Assembly (NCBI GenBank): GCA_030652575.1 | Contig: JAUSQI010000055.1 | Coordinates: 1-45,828 of the forward strand | Direction of reading: 5' to 3' | DNA from: Stagnimonas sp. | GTDB taxonomy: Bacteria; Pseudomonadota; Gammaproteobacteria; Nevskiales; Nevskiaceae | Length of the DNA stretch: 45,828 bases | Shown: positions 1 to 7,988 of the stretch, one piece after another | How positions within the stretch are numbered: the first letter of the stretch is position 1 | Layout: every line of letters starts with the position of its first letter | Program-made: the position numbers and the translations under genes | Notes under the pieces: generated by a model | The model's database searches: none | What the model was told of the DNA's origin: nothing | What the model saw: only the letters and a program-made list of their open reading frames with translations

Positions 1-291
1 GACGGCCGCGAACTCAGGCTCGCCAAGGACCACCCCGGCTTTCACCTGATCCAGCAGGTGCGCGACGAAGCGCACCGCTTCGCCATCACCGGCCACCGTG
101 CGGCGCGCGACAAGGCACGGGTCACCTCATCACTCGAAGACATCGAAGGCCTCGGCCCGGCACGCCGGCGTGCACTGCTCAATGCCTTCGGCGGCTTGAG
201 CGAAGTGAAGCGCGCCAGCATCGACGCCCTTGCCAAGGTCGAGGGCATCAACACCGCATTGGCCGAGCGTATTTACGCGCGCTTTCACTGA
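1..291 (+). CDS. uvrC: UvrABC system protein C, C-terminal end (partial)
   Basis: This is the last 96 codons of the nucleotide-excision-repair endonuclease subunit UvrC; the 5' part lies outside the window. The visible part starts in the end of the RNase-H-like 3' endonuclease domain ([15 protein letters not shown]) and continues into the C-terminal double helix-hairpin-helix domain that binds DNA ([17 protein letters not shown] and [16 protein letters not shown]). UvrC with UvrB cuts on both sides of a lesion. It is followed 29 bases later by pgsA, the usual gammaproteobacterial neighbour. The reading frame is open from base 1. Identification rests on the conserved C-terminal sequence and the neighbour. 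Confidence 0.95.
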   Translation, partial: DGRELRLAKDHPGFHLIQQVRDEAHRFAITGHRAARDKARVTSSLEDIEGLGPARRRALLNAFGGLSEVKRASIDALAKVEGINTALAERIYARFH

Positions 292-320
292 AGGCAATCG
301 GCATTGAGTATGCTCAGCAC

Positions 321-899
321 ATGCGCCTGAACATCCCTTTGTCACTCACGCTTGGCCGCGTCGCTGCCATCCCCGTCGTGCTTGCGCTGTTCTATGTGGA
401 ATTGCCGCACGCCCGGCAGTGGGCCTGCGTGCTGTTCGTGCTCGCCGCCATCACCGACTGGCTGGATGGCTATCTGGCACGCCGCTGGGATCAAACCAGC
501 AAGTTCGGCGCGTTTCTCGACCCGGTGGCCGACAAGCTGCTGGTCGCGGTGAGCCTGGTCATGCTGCTGCGCGACCGTGAGCAGCAGGGGCAGGGGGATG
601 TGATGGCGGTGCTGGTTGCCATCATCATCGGCCGCGAGATCGCGATCTCGGCCCTGCGCGAATGGCTGGCCGAACTGGGCCAGCGCATGACGGTGGCGGT
701 GAGCTCCATCGGCAAGATCAAGACCGGTTTCCAGATGACCGCCATCGGCATGCTGATCTGGCAGCAGCCGTTTTTTGGCCTGCCGATCTATGAGCTTGGG
801 TTTGTTTGTCTCTTCGTGGCGGCAGCGCTCACCATGTGGTCGATGGCGATTTACTTGCGTGCTGCATGGCCGTTTCTCAAGGAATCGATGCCGCAATAG
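321..899 (+). CDS. pgsA: CDP-diacylglycerol--glycerol-3-phosphate 3-phosphatidyltransferase
   Basis: Inner-membrane enzyme that transfers phosphatidyl from CDP-diacylglycerol to glycerol-3-phosphate, the committed step to phosphatidylglycerol and cardiolipin. The 192-residue protein carries the complete CDP-alcohol phosphatidyltransferase signature D(x)2DG(x)2AR(x)8G(x)3D(x)3D: D46, D49-G50, A53-R54, G63, D67 and D71. Several hydrophobic segments surround it, as expected for a six-helix membrane enzyme. Length is normal for PgsA. It follows uvrC and precedes a tRNA-Gly/tRNA-Cys pair, the same order as in E. coli. The start ATG at 321 has only a weak ribosome binding site, so translation coupled to uvrC is possible. 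Confidence 0.96.
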   Translation: MRLNIPLSLTLGRVAAIPVVLALFYVELPHARQWACVLFVLAAITDWLDGYLARRWDQTSKFGAFLDPVADKLLVAVSLVMLLRDREQQGQGDVMAVLVAIIIGREIAISALREWLAELGQRMTVAVSSIGKIKTGFQMTAIGMLIWQQPFFGLPIYELGFVCLFVAAALTMWSMAIYLRAAWPFLKESMPQ

Positions 900-939
900 A
901 TTTGTTCGCGCATTGTGTTGGTAAAAGCGCCAATTCGCC

Positions 940-967
940 TTGACACAAAAGGCTTCGCATCTATAAT
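940..967 (+). promoter_or_regulatory. Strong sigma-70 type promoter for the tRNA-Gly/tRNA-Cys unit
   Basis: TTGACA at 940-945 and TATAAT at 962-967 are separated by 16 bases. Both hexamers are perfect consensus. Initiation near 974 would begin a few bases upstream of the tRNA-Gly gene at 979. Nothing here was tested; the call is from sequence alone. Confidence 0.8.
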
Positions 968-978
968 TCGCCCTCGTT

Positions 979-1054
979 GCGGGAATAGCTCAGTTGGTAG
1001 AGCGATACCTTGCCAAGGTATAGGTCGCGAGTTCGAATCTCGTTTCCCGCTCCA
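979..1054 (+). tRNA. tRNA-Gly (anticodon GCC)
   Basis: A 76-base cloverleaf with a 7-bp acceptor stem (GCGGGAA with TTCCCGC), anticodon stem ATACC/GGTAT and loop TTGCCAA giving anticodon GCC. The T loop is GTTCGAATC and CCA is encoded. It sits just after pgsA as does glyW in E. coli. Confidence 0.97.
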
Positions 1055-1064
1055 ATCTTCAAAG

Positions 1065-1087
1065 AGCCCCGCATTGCGGGGCTTTTA
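1065..1087 (+). terminator. Rho-independent terminator-like hairpin between tRNA-Gly and tRNA-Cys
   Basis: Stem AGCCCCGC (1065-1072), 3-base loop, stem GCGGGGCT (1076-1083), followed by TTTT. It lies between the two tRNA genes, so it may attenuate read-through into tRNA-Cys or act in processing rather than end the unit completely. Confidence 0.7.
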
Positions 1088-1112
1088 GTTTCTCAAGACT
1101 GTTTCGATCAAA

Positions 1113-1186
1113 GGCTGCGTGGCAGATCGGTCATGCAGGGGACTGCAAATCCCCCTAAGTCGGTTCAACTCCGGCCGCAGCCTCCA
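1113..1186 (+). tRNA. tRNA-Cys (anticodon GCA)
   Basis: A 74-base tRNA with acceptor stem GGCTGCG/CGCAGCC, anticodon stem GGGGA/TCCCC and loop CTGCAAA giving anticodon GCA, T loop GTTCAACTC and encoded CCA. It occupies the cysT position of the E. coli glyW-cysT-leuZ order. Confidence 0.96.
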
Positions 1187-1238
1187 TATCGAAGCCCTCT
1201 GCGTTGCAGGCAGATGCTCGGTGAGACGCGGTGCAGAC

Positions 1239-3335
1239 TCAAGCCTTCAGCAGCACCTGTACTCCAACCAGTACCGCGCGGCCGCGCGCGGGCTCGTAGT
1301 AGCGGCCGTTCGCATCGTTGACGATCACCGAGCCGGCATAACTCTGGTCCAGCAGGTTTTCCAGTTTCAGCGTCCACTGCACGCGTTGCTTGGCGCTGGG
1401 CACCATCTGGTAAGTGGTTTCCACATCGACCACCCCATAAGACGGCGCAGATTCGGAGTTGATGTCGTTGACCGGTACCGCATCGAGGTAGCGGTACTCA
1501 GCCGCCAGCTGCCACTCAGGCTGTGGCGCATAGCGCAGACGGCTGAACCACTGACCCTGTGCCACGCCGGGCAGGCGGTTGCCGCGCGCCACCTCAACCT
1601 GGGCGGTGGTGCAGGGCACGCTGGCGCACGTTCGGTAAGCCTCGGTCACTTCGGCATGGAGATGGGTGTAGGCCACGGCAAGATCAATCTGGCTGCCGAG
1701 CGCGGTATCGAGCGACAACTCCGCACCTTGGCGACGGGTGCGCGCGGCATTGGCGAAACTGGCACGACCGCCGGCATTGCTGACGGTGACCAACTCATCG
1801 CGCGCTTCGATGTTGAAGATTGCCAGAGTGAGTTTTGTATTGGCTGCGGGACGCAGCTTGAGTCCAGCCTCGGCATTGCGCGTGCGCGAGGGGTCGAGTG
1901 CGAAGTTGAGTCCTGCCTGTCCATCCGGGCGATAGGCCAGCTCCGCAAAAGTCGGCGTTTCAAAACCGGTGCCGTAAGAGGCATAGGCATGGAGTCGCGG
2001 GCTTTGCTTGAACAGCACGGCTGCTGCCGGGGTCCATGCCGAGTAATCGACCGCGCCGCTGTCGTCCGGGTTGCTGGCCTGCACATAACGGTCGCGCGAC
2101 TGAAAACGCACCTGGCTGTGTCGCAAGCCCGCGAGCGTCGACCAGCGCGCGGACCAGCGCCAATCCAGTTGCAGGTATTGGTCGAATGAGGTGACGGTGT
2201 TGCTCTCATCGCGACGCAACTCGCCGCGCACACCGGTTTGCGTGCCGATGAAGTTTTCGAAGCCACGACGGTGCTGGCGCAAGCTGTCGAGGCTCAGCCC
2301 GCCGCTGACGACGAGTGCTTCGTGCTGATAGGTCCAGCGCGCGTCGCCGCCGCCGTAGTCGGTGGCGAGATCGACCACGCCGCCCGCACTCGTTGGGTTG
2401 GCCTGGGTGCCGATGGGGATGGCAAGAAACTGTTCGATACCGCGCCGCCCCCCATAGCCCATCAGACGCAATGCGCCCCAAGGGGTGGCGGCTTGCTGAT
2501 ACACGGCCCCGATCTGCGTTTGTCGTGCACTTTTGCGCGTATCGAATGGACTGGCCGCGCTTGCCGTTTGCGTGGGGTCGGCTTCAAATTGCGCACGCAT
2601 CAGTCCCAATGGGTCCTGTGCGTTCGGTGCCTCGAAATGATTCAGCAGCAGAGTGAGTTTGTCGCCGCCGCGCATGTCCTGATCGAGCTTGGCGTTGAAG
2701 GAGCGCCGTTGTGCCGCGCTGTGGTCGCGAAAGCCTTCCGTACGCAAATCGGTGTAGCCGACAGTGAGTCCGCCACCACGGCCAAGCAGTGACAAGCGTC
2801 GGTCGCCGTAGTCACCCGAAAATGCCGCGAGTGCCAGCTCTGGTGCAGGCGTGCTGTCGGCGGTGAAGACCTGGATCACACCGCCCGACGAGTTGCCATA
2901 CAGCGCCGAGAAGGGGCCCCGAAGCACCTCCACCCGCTCGGCAGTGGCCAGATTGAAGTGCGAGATTTGCCCTTGCCCATCAGGCTGCGTTGCGGGCACG
3001 CCGTCTACATAAAGGCGCACGCCGCGAATGCCGAAAGGCGAGCGCGCACCGAACCCGCGCACAGAGATTTGGGTGTCTTGCGCATAATTCTGCCGCTCGC
3101 GCGCGAGCAGGCCCGGCACGTCTTGCAAAGACTCTGCAAGACTCGCCCCCAAGCCCTGCTGTTCGATCGGTAAGAGATCGATGGATGCAGGCACATCGAA
3201 GGCAGGCATCGCCACCTTGGTGGCGGTGACCGTCACGGGCTCAAGCGTGATGACTTCAGAAGGCCATGCGGGTGATGCCGTGACCGCCAGGCACAGACCG
3301 CAAACCAGTGCCTTCGACGAACTGGCTGACCTCAA
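1239..3335 (-). CDS. pqqU: TonB-dependent outer-membrane receptor, PqqU/YncD type (PQQ uptake)
   Basis: A 698-residue outer-membrane receptor with a signal peptide (first ~25 residues), a plug domain and a 22-strand barrel. The plug contains stretches I recognise from E. coli YncD, recently renamed PqqU as the pyrroloquinoline quinone importer: [36 protein letters not shown] and [19 protein letters not shown]. The barrel keeps [18 protein letters not shown] and the C-terminus keeps [18 protein letters not shown], all closely parallel to YncD. The start is a TTG at 3335 overlapping the TGA of the upstream PQQ-dependent dehydrogenase (TTGA), so translation is probably coupled. PQQ as substrate is inferred from family likeness plus the PQQ-enzyme neighbour; TonB/ExbBD are not in the window. 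Confidence 0.88.
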   Translation of the reverse strand: MRSASSSKALVCGLCLAVTASPAWPSEVITLEPVTVTATKVAMPAFDVPASIDLLPIEQQGLGASLAESLQDVPGLLARERQNYAQDTQISVRGFGARSPFGIRGVRLYVDGVPATQPDGQGQISHFNLATAERVEVLRGPFSALYGNSSGGVIQVFTADSTPAPELALAAFSGDYGDRRLSLLGRGGGLTVGYTDLRTEGFRDHSAAQRRSFNAKLDQDMRGGDKLTLLLNHFEAPNAQDPLGLMRAQFEADPTQTASAASPFDTRKSARQTQIGAVYQQAATPWGALRLMGYGGRRGIEQFLAIPIGTQANPTSAGGVVDLATDYGGGDARWTYQHEALVVSGGLSLDSLRQHRRGFENFIGTQTGVRGELRRDESNTVTSFDQYLQLDWRWSARWSTLAGLRHSQVRFQSRDRYVQASNPDDSGAVDYSAWTPAAAVLFKQSPRLHAYASYGTGFETPTFAELAYRPDGQAGLNFALDPSRTRNAEAGLKLRPAANTKLTLAIFNIEARDELVTVSNAGGRASFANAARTRRQGAELSLDTALGSQIDLAVAYTHLHAEVTEAYRTCASVPCTTAQVEVARGNRLPGVAQGQWFSRLRYAPQPEWQLAAEYRYLDAVPVNDINSESAPSYGVVDVETTYQMVPSAKQRVQWTLKLENLLDQSYAGSVIVNDANGRYYEPARGRAVLVGVQVLLKA

Positions 3336-4678
3336 AGAGCAGCCTTTGCCGTCACGCTGGGCGTTATCGCAGACACGTGCCAGATCACATTACCCACGTC
3401 ATCGGCCACCAGCAAAGCGCCCTGTTTGTCGATCGCAACGCCGACAGGCCGACCCAAGGCTTCACCATCGTCGTTGACGAAGCCTGTGAGCACATCCACC
3501 GCATTACCTGAAGGCATGCCGTTCTGGAACGGTACGAAAATCACCTTATAGCCACTGCGTGGTTTGCGGTTCCACGAGCCATGCTGGCCAATGAACATGC
3601 CGGATGCGAATGCGGGCGGCAGCTTGTTGCCCTGCGCGTTGGAGAGCCCCAGCGATGCGGTGTGCGAGCCCAGCGCGTAGTCCGGGCTAATGGCCTTGGC
3701 TACCAGATCGGGACGCGGCGGCGATACGCGGGTGTCCACGTTCTGACCGTAGTAGCTGTAGGGCCAGCCGTAGAAGCCGCCATCCTGCACCGAGGTCATG
3801 TAGTCCGGCACCAGGTCGCTGCCCAGTTCGTCACGCTCGTTGACCGACGTCCAGAGCTTGCCGCTCACCGGCTCCCACGCCATGCCGACGGGATTGCGCA
3901 GGCCCGAGGCGAATATGCGGTGCGTTTCGCTGGCGATGTCGATTTGCCAGATCGCGGCGCGGCCTTCTTCGGCCTGCATGCCGTTCTCGGCAACGTTGCT
4001 GTTGGAGCCAATCGCCGCATACAGCTTCTGGCCGTCGGCGCTGGCGATGAGATTCTTCGTCCAGTGGTGATTGAGCGGGCCGCCCGGCAAACTGACGACC
4101 TGCGTAGCGGGTGCCGTGATGCGGGTTTGTCCGGCGGTGTAGGGGAACTTCACGACAGCATCGGCATTGGCCACGTAGAGCGTGTCACCGACCAGGGCCA
4201 TACCGAAGGGCGAATACAAACCTTCGAGAAACACCGTGTTCAACTCGGCAACACCATCGCCATCGGCATCCCGCAAAAGACTGATGCGGTTGGCACTGGG
4301 CACACCGGCGCCAGCGCGCTTCATGACTTTCGCAGACACCCACGCGCGGAAGCCCTGACTACCCTCCGGCTTGGGGGGCGCGTTGGACTCGGCCACCAGC
4401 ACATCCCCGTTCGGCAGCACATAGATCCAGCGTGGGTGGTCCAGATTGCTGGCGAATGCGACGACTTTGGTGCCATCCACCGTGGTCGGTGCACCGCCAG
4501 CAGGCCAACCCTTTGCGGGTGCAATGTGTACAACGGGCAGCAATGTTTTGTTCGGCGGCGGCAGCTCGGGCCGCGGGCCCATACCGGCGGCCGCTGGTAG
4601 CTGTGTACTACCTCCGCAGGCCGAGAGAGTGAGTGCAAAAAAGGGCAGGGCGGCGAGATTTTTGATTGGGCTATACAT
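3332..4678 (-). CDS. PQQ-dependent sugar dehydrogenase-like lipoprotein (sorbosone dehydrogenase family)
   Basis: A 448-residue beta-propeller protein predicted to oxidise a sugar or related alcohol in the periplasm with PQQ and to pass electrons to the respiratory chain. The start at 4678 is chosen because it gives a clean lipoprotein signal ([21 protein letters not shown]) preceded by AAGGGAG; the frame is open further upstream but lacks a signal there. Propeller motifs include [52 protein letters not shown] and [20 protein letters not shown], typical of the glucose/sorbosone dehydrogenase family. It is the first gene of a two-gene unit; the second is the PqqU-like receptor. The real substrate cannot be told from sequence. 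Confidence 0.85.
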   Translation of the reverse strand: MYSPIKNLAALPFFALTLSACGGSTQLPAAAGMGPRPELPPPNKTLLPVVHIAPAKGWPAGGAPTTVDGTKVVAFASNLDHPRWIYVLPNGDVLVAESNAPPKPEGSQGFRAWVSAKVMKRAGAGVPSANRISLLRDADGDGVAELNTVFLEGLYSPFGMALVGDTLYVANADAVVKFPYTAGQTRITAPATQVVSLPGGPLNHHWTKNLIASADGQKLYAAIGSNSNVAENGMQAEEGRAAIWQIDIASETHRIFASGLRNPVGMAWEPVSGKLWTSVNERDELGSDLVPDYMTSVQDGGFYGWPYSYYGQNVDTRVSPPRPDLVAKAISPDYALGSHTASLGLSNAQGNKLPPAFASGMFIGQHGSWNRKPRSGYKVIFVPFQNGMPSGNAVDVLTGFVNDDGEALGRPVGVAIDKQGALLVADDVGNVIWHVSAITPSVTAKAAL

Positions 4679-4893
4679 GCAAACTCCCTTGCAGAACAGG
4701 CGAAACTGAGTATGGCGCAGCAGCTGCGCCGGGCACCGATTCTGGGTATCGAAAACAGATGTGTGATGAACAGCGAATGGAGAGGTGTAGATCTCCCACA
4801 ATGAGGCCGAACAGAGACGTCCCCACTGGTTTTCGCAGCACGCGAAGACGTTGTGCACCCTCAAACAGCGTTATTCTGTGAGACGGCTGATGC

Positions 4894-4980
4894 GCCCGAA
4901 TGGCGAAATCGGTAGACGCAAGGGACTTAAAATCCCTCACTCGCAAGAGTATCCCGGTTCAAGTCCGGGTTCGGGCACCA
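4894..4980 (+). tRNA. tRNA-Leu (anticodon TAA)
   Basis: An 87-base class II tRNA with long variable arm, acceptor stem GCCCGAA/TTCGGGC, anticodon stem AGGGA/TCCCT and loop CTTAAAA giving anticodon TAA, with CCA encoded. It corresponds to leuZ of the E. coli pgsA-glyW-cysT-leuZ group but is separated from the other two tRNAs by the opposing pqqU/dehydrogenase pair. Confidence 0.96.
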
Positions 4981-5091
4981 GCCGTGCGGCATCAGCATCA
5001 ACGGGCTTGACGGATCGCCTCAAAACTTTCCGCTTTCCCGTGAATGCGCGGCACTCCACTATTGCGTCAGCACTTGCTGCGGAGTAGTCGA

Positions 5092-5649
5092 ATGGCCCGG
5101 ACGCGTTACACCAACACTGCAATTTCACTGCATTGGCTGATCGCCCTGCTGATCCTTGCCGCTTTCGCGCTCGGTTGGTACATGGTCGACCTGAAAATAT
5201 CGCCTGCCAAGTTGCAGTACTACTCCTGGCACAAATGGCTGGGCATCACGGTGCTGGGGTTTGCCGTGCTGAGATTGCTATGGCGCTTGACGCACACACC
5301 ACCGCCACTGCCCGCCACGACACCGCGCTGGCAGCTGCTTGCAGCAGCTGGCGGTCATTGGGCGCTCTACTTGTTGTTGTTCGCCATACCGCTGTCAGGT
5401 TGGGCGTTCAGTTCGGCGTCCGGCTATCCAGTGGTCTATCTCGGGCAGTTCCAGATGCCGGACTGGGTGCCCAAGGACAAAGCTCTGGCTGCACAGATGA
5501 AGGAACTTCACGAGCTGCTCACCACACTGTTGATGGTGGTGGTCGCCGTACATGTAGCGGCTGCATTGAAGCACCAATTTTTTGATCGCGACGGTCTGCT
5601 GAATCGCATGTGGTTCGGTCGCAACCATCCAGTGGAGGAGAACACATGA
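5092..5649 (+). CDS. Cytochrome b561 family protein
   Basis: A 185-residue four-helix membrane cytochrome of the prokaryotic CybB/b561 type, expected to carry two b-type hemes and move electrons between the quinone pool and a periplasmic partner. It begins MARTRYTNTAISLHWLIALL; H14-type histidine in ISLHW, the histidine in SWHKWLG, the HW of the third helix (GGHWALYLLLFAIPLSGW) and VAVHVAAALKHQF in the last helix fit the heme-ligand pattern. The ATG at 5092 has GGAG seven bases upstream. Its stop overlaps the start of the first YceI gene (ATGA). b561 plus YceI pairs are common and suggest quinone or isoprenoid handling in the periplasm, but the role is not known. Confidence 0.92.
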   Translation: MARTRYTNTAISLHWLIALLILAAFALGWYMVDLKISPAKLQYYSWHKWLGITVLGFAVLRLLWRLTHTPPPLPATTPRWQLLAAAGGHWALYLLLFAIPLSGWAFSSASGYPVVYLGQFQMPDWVPKDKALAAQMKELHELLTTLLMVVVAVHVAAALKHQFFDRDGLLNRMWFGRNHPVEENT

Positions 5650-6212
5650 GTCATCAAGCCATTACGCGTTTCGACGTTCGCGGCGGCATGCTCGCAGCGC
5701 TTTTGCTGACGAGCATTGCGGTGCCGGCCGCTTTGGGTATCGATTCTGCCAAGAGCAAAGTCACTGCCACGTTCAAGCAGATGAATGTGCCGGTTGAAGG
5801 CGTATTCACGAAGGCCGGTGGCAGCATCCAATTCGATGCAGCCAAGCCGGAGGCGGCCAGTGCCAGCATCCAGATCGATACCGCTGGCTTCGATCTGGGC
5901 ATGGAGGATTACAACGCCGAAGTGCGCAAGAAGGAGTGGTTTGACTCCAAAGCGCATCCACAAGCGACCTTCGTTTCAACCGGCTTCAAGGCTTTGGGTG
6001 CCGAGCGCTATCAGGCGAGCGGCAAGCTGAGCATCAAGGGAAAAAGCATCGATATCAGTGTGCCAGTGACCGTCAAACGCGAAGCTGCGGCGACGGTGTT
6101 CACAGGTGCACTGCCCGTGTCACGCAAGATTTTCGGCATTGGCGATGCGGGATGGAACGAGGTGGTGGATGACGCCGTCACGGTCAATTTCCGCATCGTT
6201 CAACCGCAGTAG
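5646..6212 (+). CDS. YceI family periplasmic protein (first copy)
   Basis: A 188-residue secreted lipocalin-like protein. YceI proteins form an extended beta-barrel that binds polyisoprenoid or long-chain amphiphiles in the periplasm. Visible motifs are a hydrophobic signal region, FKQMNVPVEGVFTKAGGSI and the typical VRKKEWFDSKAHPQATFVS. The N-terminus before the hydrophobic core is long (MSHQAITRFDVRGG). The start at 5646 overlaps the b561 stop and has GGAGGAG upstream. It is only distantly similar to the next gene, so the two copies are likely specialised rather than a recent duplication. Confidence 0.9.
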   Translation: MSHQAITRFDVRGGMLAALLLTSIAVPAALGIDSAKSKVTATFKQMNVPVEGVFTKAGGSIQFDAAKPEAASASIQIDTAGFDLGMEDYNAEVRKKEWFDSKAHPQATFVSTGFKALGAERYQASGKLSIKGKSIDISVPVTVKREAAATVFTGALPVSRKIFGIGDAGWNEVVDDAVTVNFRIVQPQ

Positions 6213-6254
6213 CTTCACGCAAACCATCACCCTCGCAAAAAAAATGGAGTCCTC

Positions 6255-6818
6255 ATGAAACGCACTGTATTCGCCGCTGTACTGGCCGCCGCATCCTTCA
6301 GCAGTCTTGCTGCCGTAGACAGCTACACGATCGAGCCTGGCCACACTTATCCGAGCTTCGAAGCCTCGCACATGGGTATCTCGTTCTGGCGCGGCAAGTT
6401 CAATACCAGCGCGGGCAAGGTAACGCTCGACCGCACTGCAAAGACTGGAACCGTCGATATCAATATCGACGCCAAGTCAGTCGACTTCGGTCATGAAAAA
6501 ATGAATGAGCATGCACGTGGCGAAGATTTTTTCAATGTTGAAAAGTTTCCTGCCATTACCTACAAGGGCAAGCTCACCTTCACGGGCGATACGCCAACCG
6601 GTGTGGATGGTGAACTGACCCTGCTCGGCGTGACCAAGCCGGTAAAGCTCACCATCGGCAGCTTCAAGTGCATTCAGCACCCCATGCTGAAAAAAGAAGT
6701 CTGCGGAGCGGACGCCAGCGGTGCATTCGATCGTGTCGATTTCGGCATGGTCTACGGTGCCAAGTACGGCCCCACCGTTGCCAAGCTCGCAATCCAGGTC
6801 GAGGCCGTCAAAGACTGA
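6255..6818 (+). CDS. YceI family periplasmic protein (second copy)
   Basis: A 187-residue YceI protein with a clear signal peptide (MKRTVFAAVLAAASFSSLAA). The mature part begins VDSYTIEPGHTYPSFEASHM and contains GISFWRGKFN, DFFNVEKFPAITYKGKL and GVTKPVKLTI, all standard for the family and close to E. coli YceI. Two cysteines (FKCIQHP and KEVCGAD) are well placed for a disulfide. It follows the first copy by 42 bases with GGAG before the ATG and is followed by a strong terminator, so b561-yceI-yceI is one operon. Confidence 0.94.
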   Translation: MKRTVFAAVLAAASFSSLAAVDSYTIEPGHTYPSFEASHMGISFWRGKFNTSAGKVTLDRTAKTGTVDINIDAKSVDFGHEKMNEHARGEDFFNVEKFPAITYKGKLTFTGDTPTGVDGELTLLGVTKPVKLTIGSFKCIQHPMLKKEVCGADASGAFDRVDFGMVYGAKYGPTVAKLAIQVEAVKD

Positions 6819-6842
6819 TCCTGCATACGCCGTACAAACAAA

Positions 6843-6868
6843 AGCCCTGCAAGTTGCAGGGCTTTTTT
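6843..6868 (+). terminator. Rho-independent terminator after the b561-yceI operon
   Basis: Stem AGCCCTGC (6843-6850), loop AAGTT, stem GCAGGGCT (6856-6863) followed by six T. It also lies just past the end of dksA on the other strand and could serve both directions (AAAA precedes the stem less cleanly). Confidence 0.88.
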
Positions 6869-6888
6869 GTGAATGCCGCCGTGGTGAA

Positions 6889-7296
6889 CTAGCGGTCTCT
6901 GAAATGCGTCTCGACTTTTTCGTGCAAGCCCTTCACATCGACAATCACGGTGGCAGTCGGCCGTGCAAGCAGACGGGGAATGCCGATCGGCTCACCCGTT
7001 TTCTCGCAATAGCCATATTCCTTGTCCTTGATACGCCGCAGTGCGTCGTCAACCTTGCGAAGGAACATCGCCTCGCGCTCACGCAGGCGCAAGTCGAGCC
7101 AGTGTTCTTCTTCAGCAGTGGCACGATCGGCAGGGTCAGCAAAAGTCTCACGCTCGTGCAAGCGCTCTTTGGCATCCACTTCGCGTTCAAGAACTTCCTG
7201 CTTTGAGCGAATGAGCAACTGGCGAAAGAAATCCAGTTGCGCATCGTTCATGTACTCGCTCTCCGGCATCCGCCGGACATCTTCTTCGGTCAGCAC
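6889..7296 (-). CDS. dksA: RNA polymerase-binding transcription factor DksA (or DksA half of a longer protein)
   Basis: DksA enters the RNA polymerase secondary channel and works with ppGpp. The 135-residue frame from GTG 7296 contains the start of the conserved domain (LTEEDVRRMPESEYMNDAQ), the coiled coil with the acidic tip (ETFADPADRATAEEEHWLDL) and the C-terminal globular part ending GEPIGIPRLLARPTATVIVD. Only the first of the four usual zinc cysteines remains (YGYCEKTGEP); the others are T, V and V, so zinc binding is unlikely. No good ribosome binding site precedes the GTG. The frame stays open upstream through PTRITPVQRPRGAV back to an A10 tract, where a -1 shift would join it to the Lys/Ala-rich frame. 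The true start is therefore uncertain. Confidence 0.88.
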   Translation of the reverse strand: MLTEEDVRRMPESEYMNDAQLDFFRQLLIRSKQEVLEREVDAKERLHERETFADPADRATAEEEHWLDLRLREREAMFLRKVDDALRRIKDKEYGYCEKTGEPIGIPRLLARPTATVIVDVKGLHEKVETHFRDR

Positions 7297-7370
7297 TGCG
7301 CCTCGCGGACGTTGAACCGGTGTGATCCGGGTGGGTGGGCTAGGCGCTGTGCGGGCCGGCTTGGGAATAA

Positions 7371-7880
7371 TTAAAGCGGGACGTTTAAGTTTTTTTTTTG
7401 CTCTTCTTCGTCTTTCGGCGCGGCAGCAACTGCAGCCTCTGGTGCAGGCGCTGCAACCGGAGCAGGAACAGGTTTCACCACGGCCACCTTTTTCGGGGCT
7501 GGCTTCGGAGTTGCTTTCTTCACAACGGCCTTCTTCACGACGGCTTTCTTGACCGGCGCTTTAACGGCGGCTTTTTTAACCGCAGCCTTGGCAACTGGCT
7601 TTTTAACGACCGCTTTTTTGGCAACCGCTTTCTTCGCTGCCGCTTTTTTAGCGACGGGCTTTTTGGCGACCGCTTTTTTGGCAACGGCCTTCTTGGCAAC
7701 TGGCTTTTTAACGGCCTTTTTCACAACAGCTTTCTTGGCGGCTTTTTTAGCCACCGCTTTTTTAGGAGCGGCTTTCTTGGGTGCAGCCTTTACAGCAACT
7801 TTCTTAGCCACGGCCTTCTTAGCAACCGGCTTCTTGGCGGCCGTCTTCTTTGCGGCGGGTTTTGCTTTCTTTGCTTTCAC
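7371..7880 (-). CDS. Histone H1-like / AlgP-like Lys-Ala-rich protein, probably the N-terminal part of DksA
   Basis: A 169-residue low-complexity basic protein made of many (A/V)KKAVAKKP-type repeats, ending in a Pro/Ala stretch and an acidic DEEEQKK tail before LNVPL-stop. Such tails bind DNA or RNA nonspecifically in histone-H1-like proteins and AlgP. The preferred start is GTG 7880, with GGGAG six bases upstream; an ATG at 7895 in the same frame lacks a ribosome binding site. Just before the stop the coding strand has ten A residues, and a -1 slip there leads directly into the open frame of dksA. Long Lys/Ala-rich N-terminal extensions are known on DksA in Xanthomonas-like bacteria, so this may be half of one gene. 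Confidence 0.8.
   Translation of the reverse strand: MKAKKAKPAAKKTAAKKPVAKKAVAKKVAVKAAPKKAAPKKAVAKKAAKKAVVKKAVKKPVAKKAVAKKAVAKKPVAKKAAAKKAVAKKAVVKKPVAKAAVKKAAVKAPVKKAVVKKAVVKKATPKPAPKKVAVVKPVPAPVAAPAPEAAVAAAPKDEEEQKKNLNVPL
7390..7399 (-). promoter_or_regulatory. A10 slippery tract joining the histone-like frame to dksA
   Basis: On the coding strand the zero frame reads CAA AAA AAA AAC, which contains the heptamer A AAA AAC in the phase used for -1 ribosomal frameshifting. After a -1 slip the reading continues CTT AAA CGT CCC and stays open through the whole of dksA. Ten A residues also favour polymerase slippage, and an indel or sequencing error here would give the same picture. Confidence 0.6.
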
Positions 7881-7988
7881 CTGCGTCTCCCTCATCAATG
7901 CAAAATGGCTTGAATGCTTTATGTGCAGCGTGCTGTTAGTACTGCTGCAACTGCGTCGCGTTATAGCACTCGATTTTGCGCACCGTCA

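Noticed and set aside
1119-2189. A 356-codon plus-strand open frame overlapping tRNA-Cys
   Set aside because: It lies antisense to pqqU, begins within a tRNA region and encodes no recognisable protein; a high-GC shadow frame.
7400-7870. Regularly spaced short repeats that might look like a CRISPR or tandem-repeat array
   Set aside because: The repeats are codon-level repeats of Lys/Ala/Val in a coding frame, with no constant repeat and no spacers.
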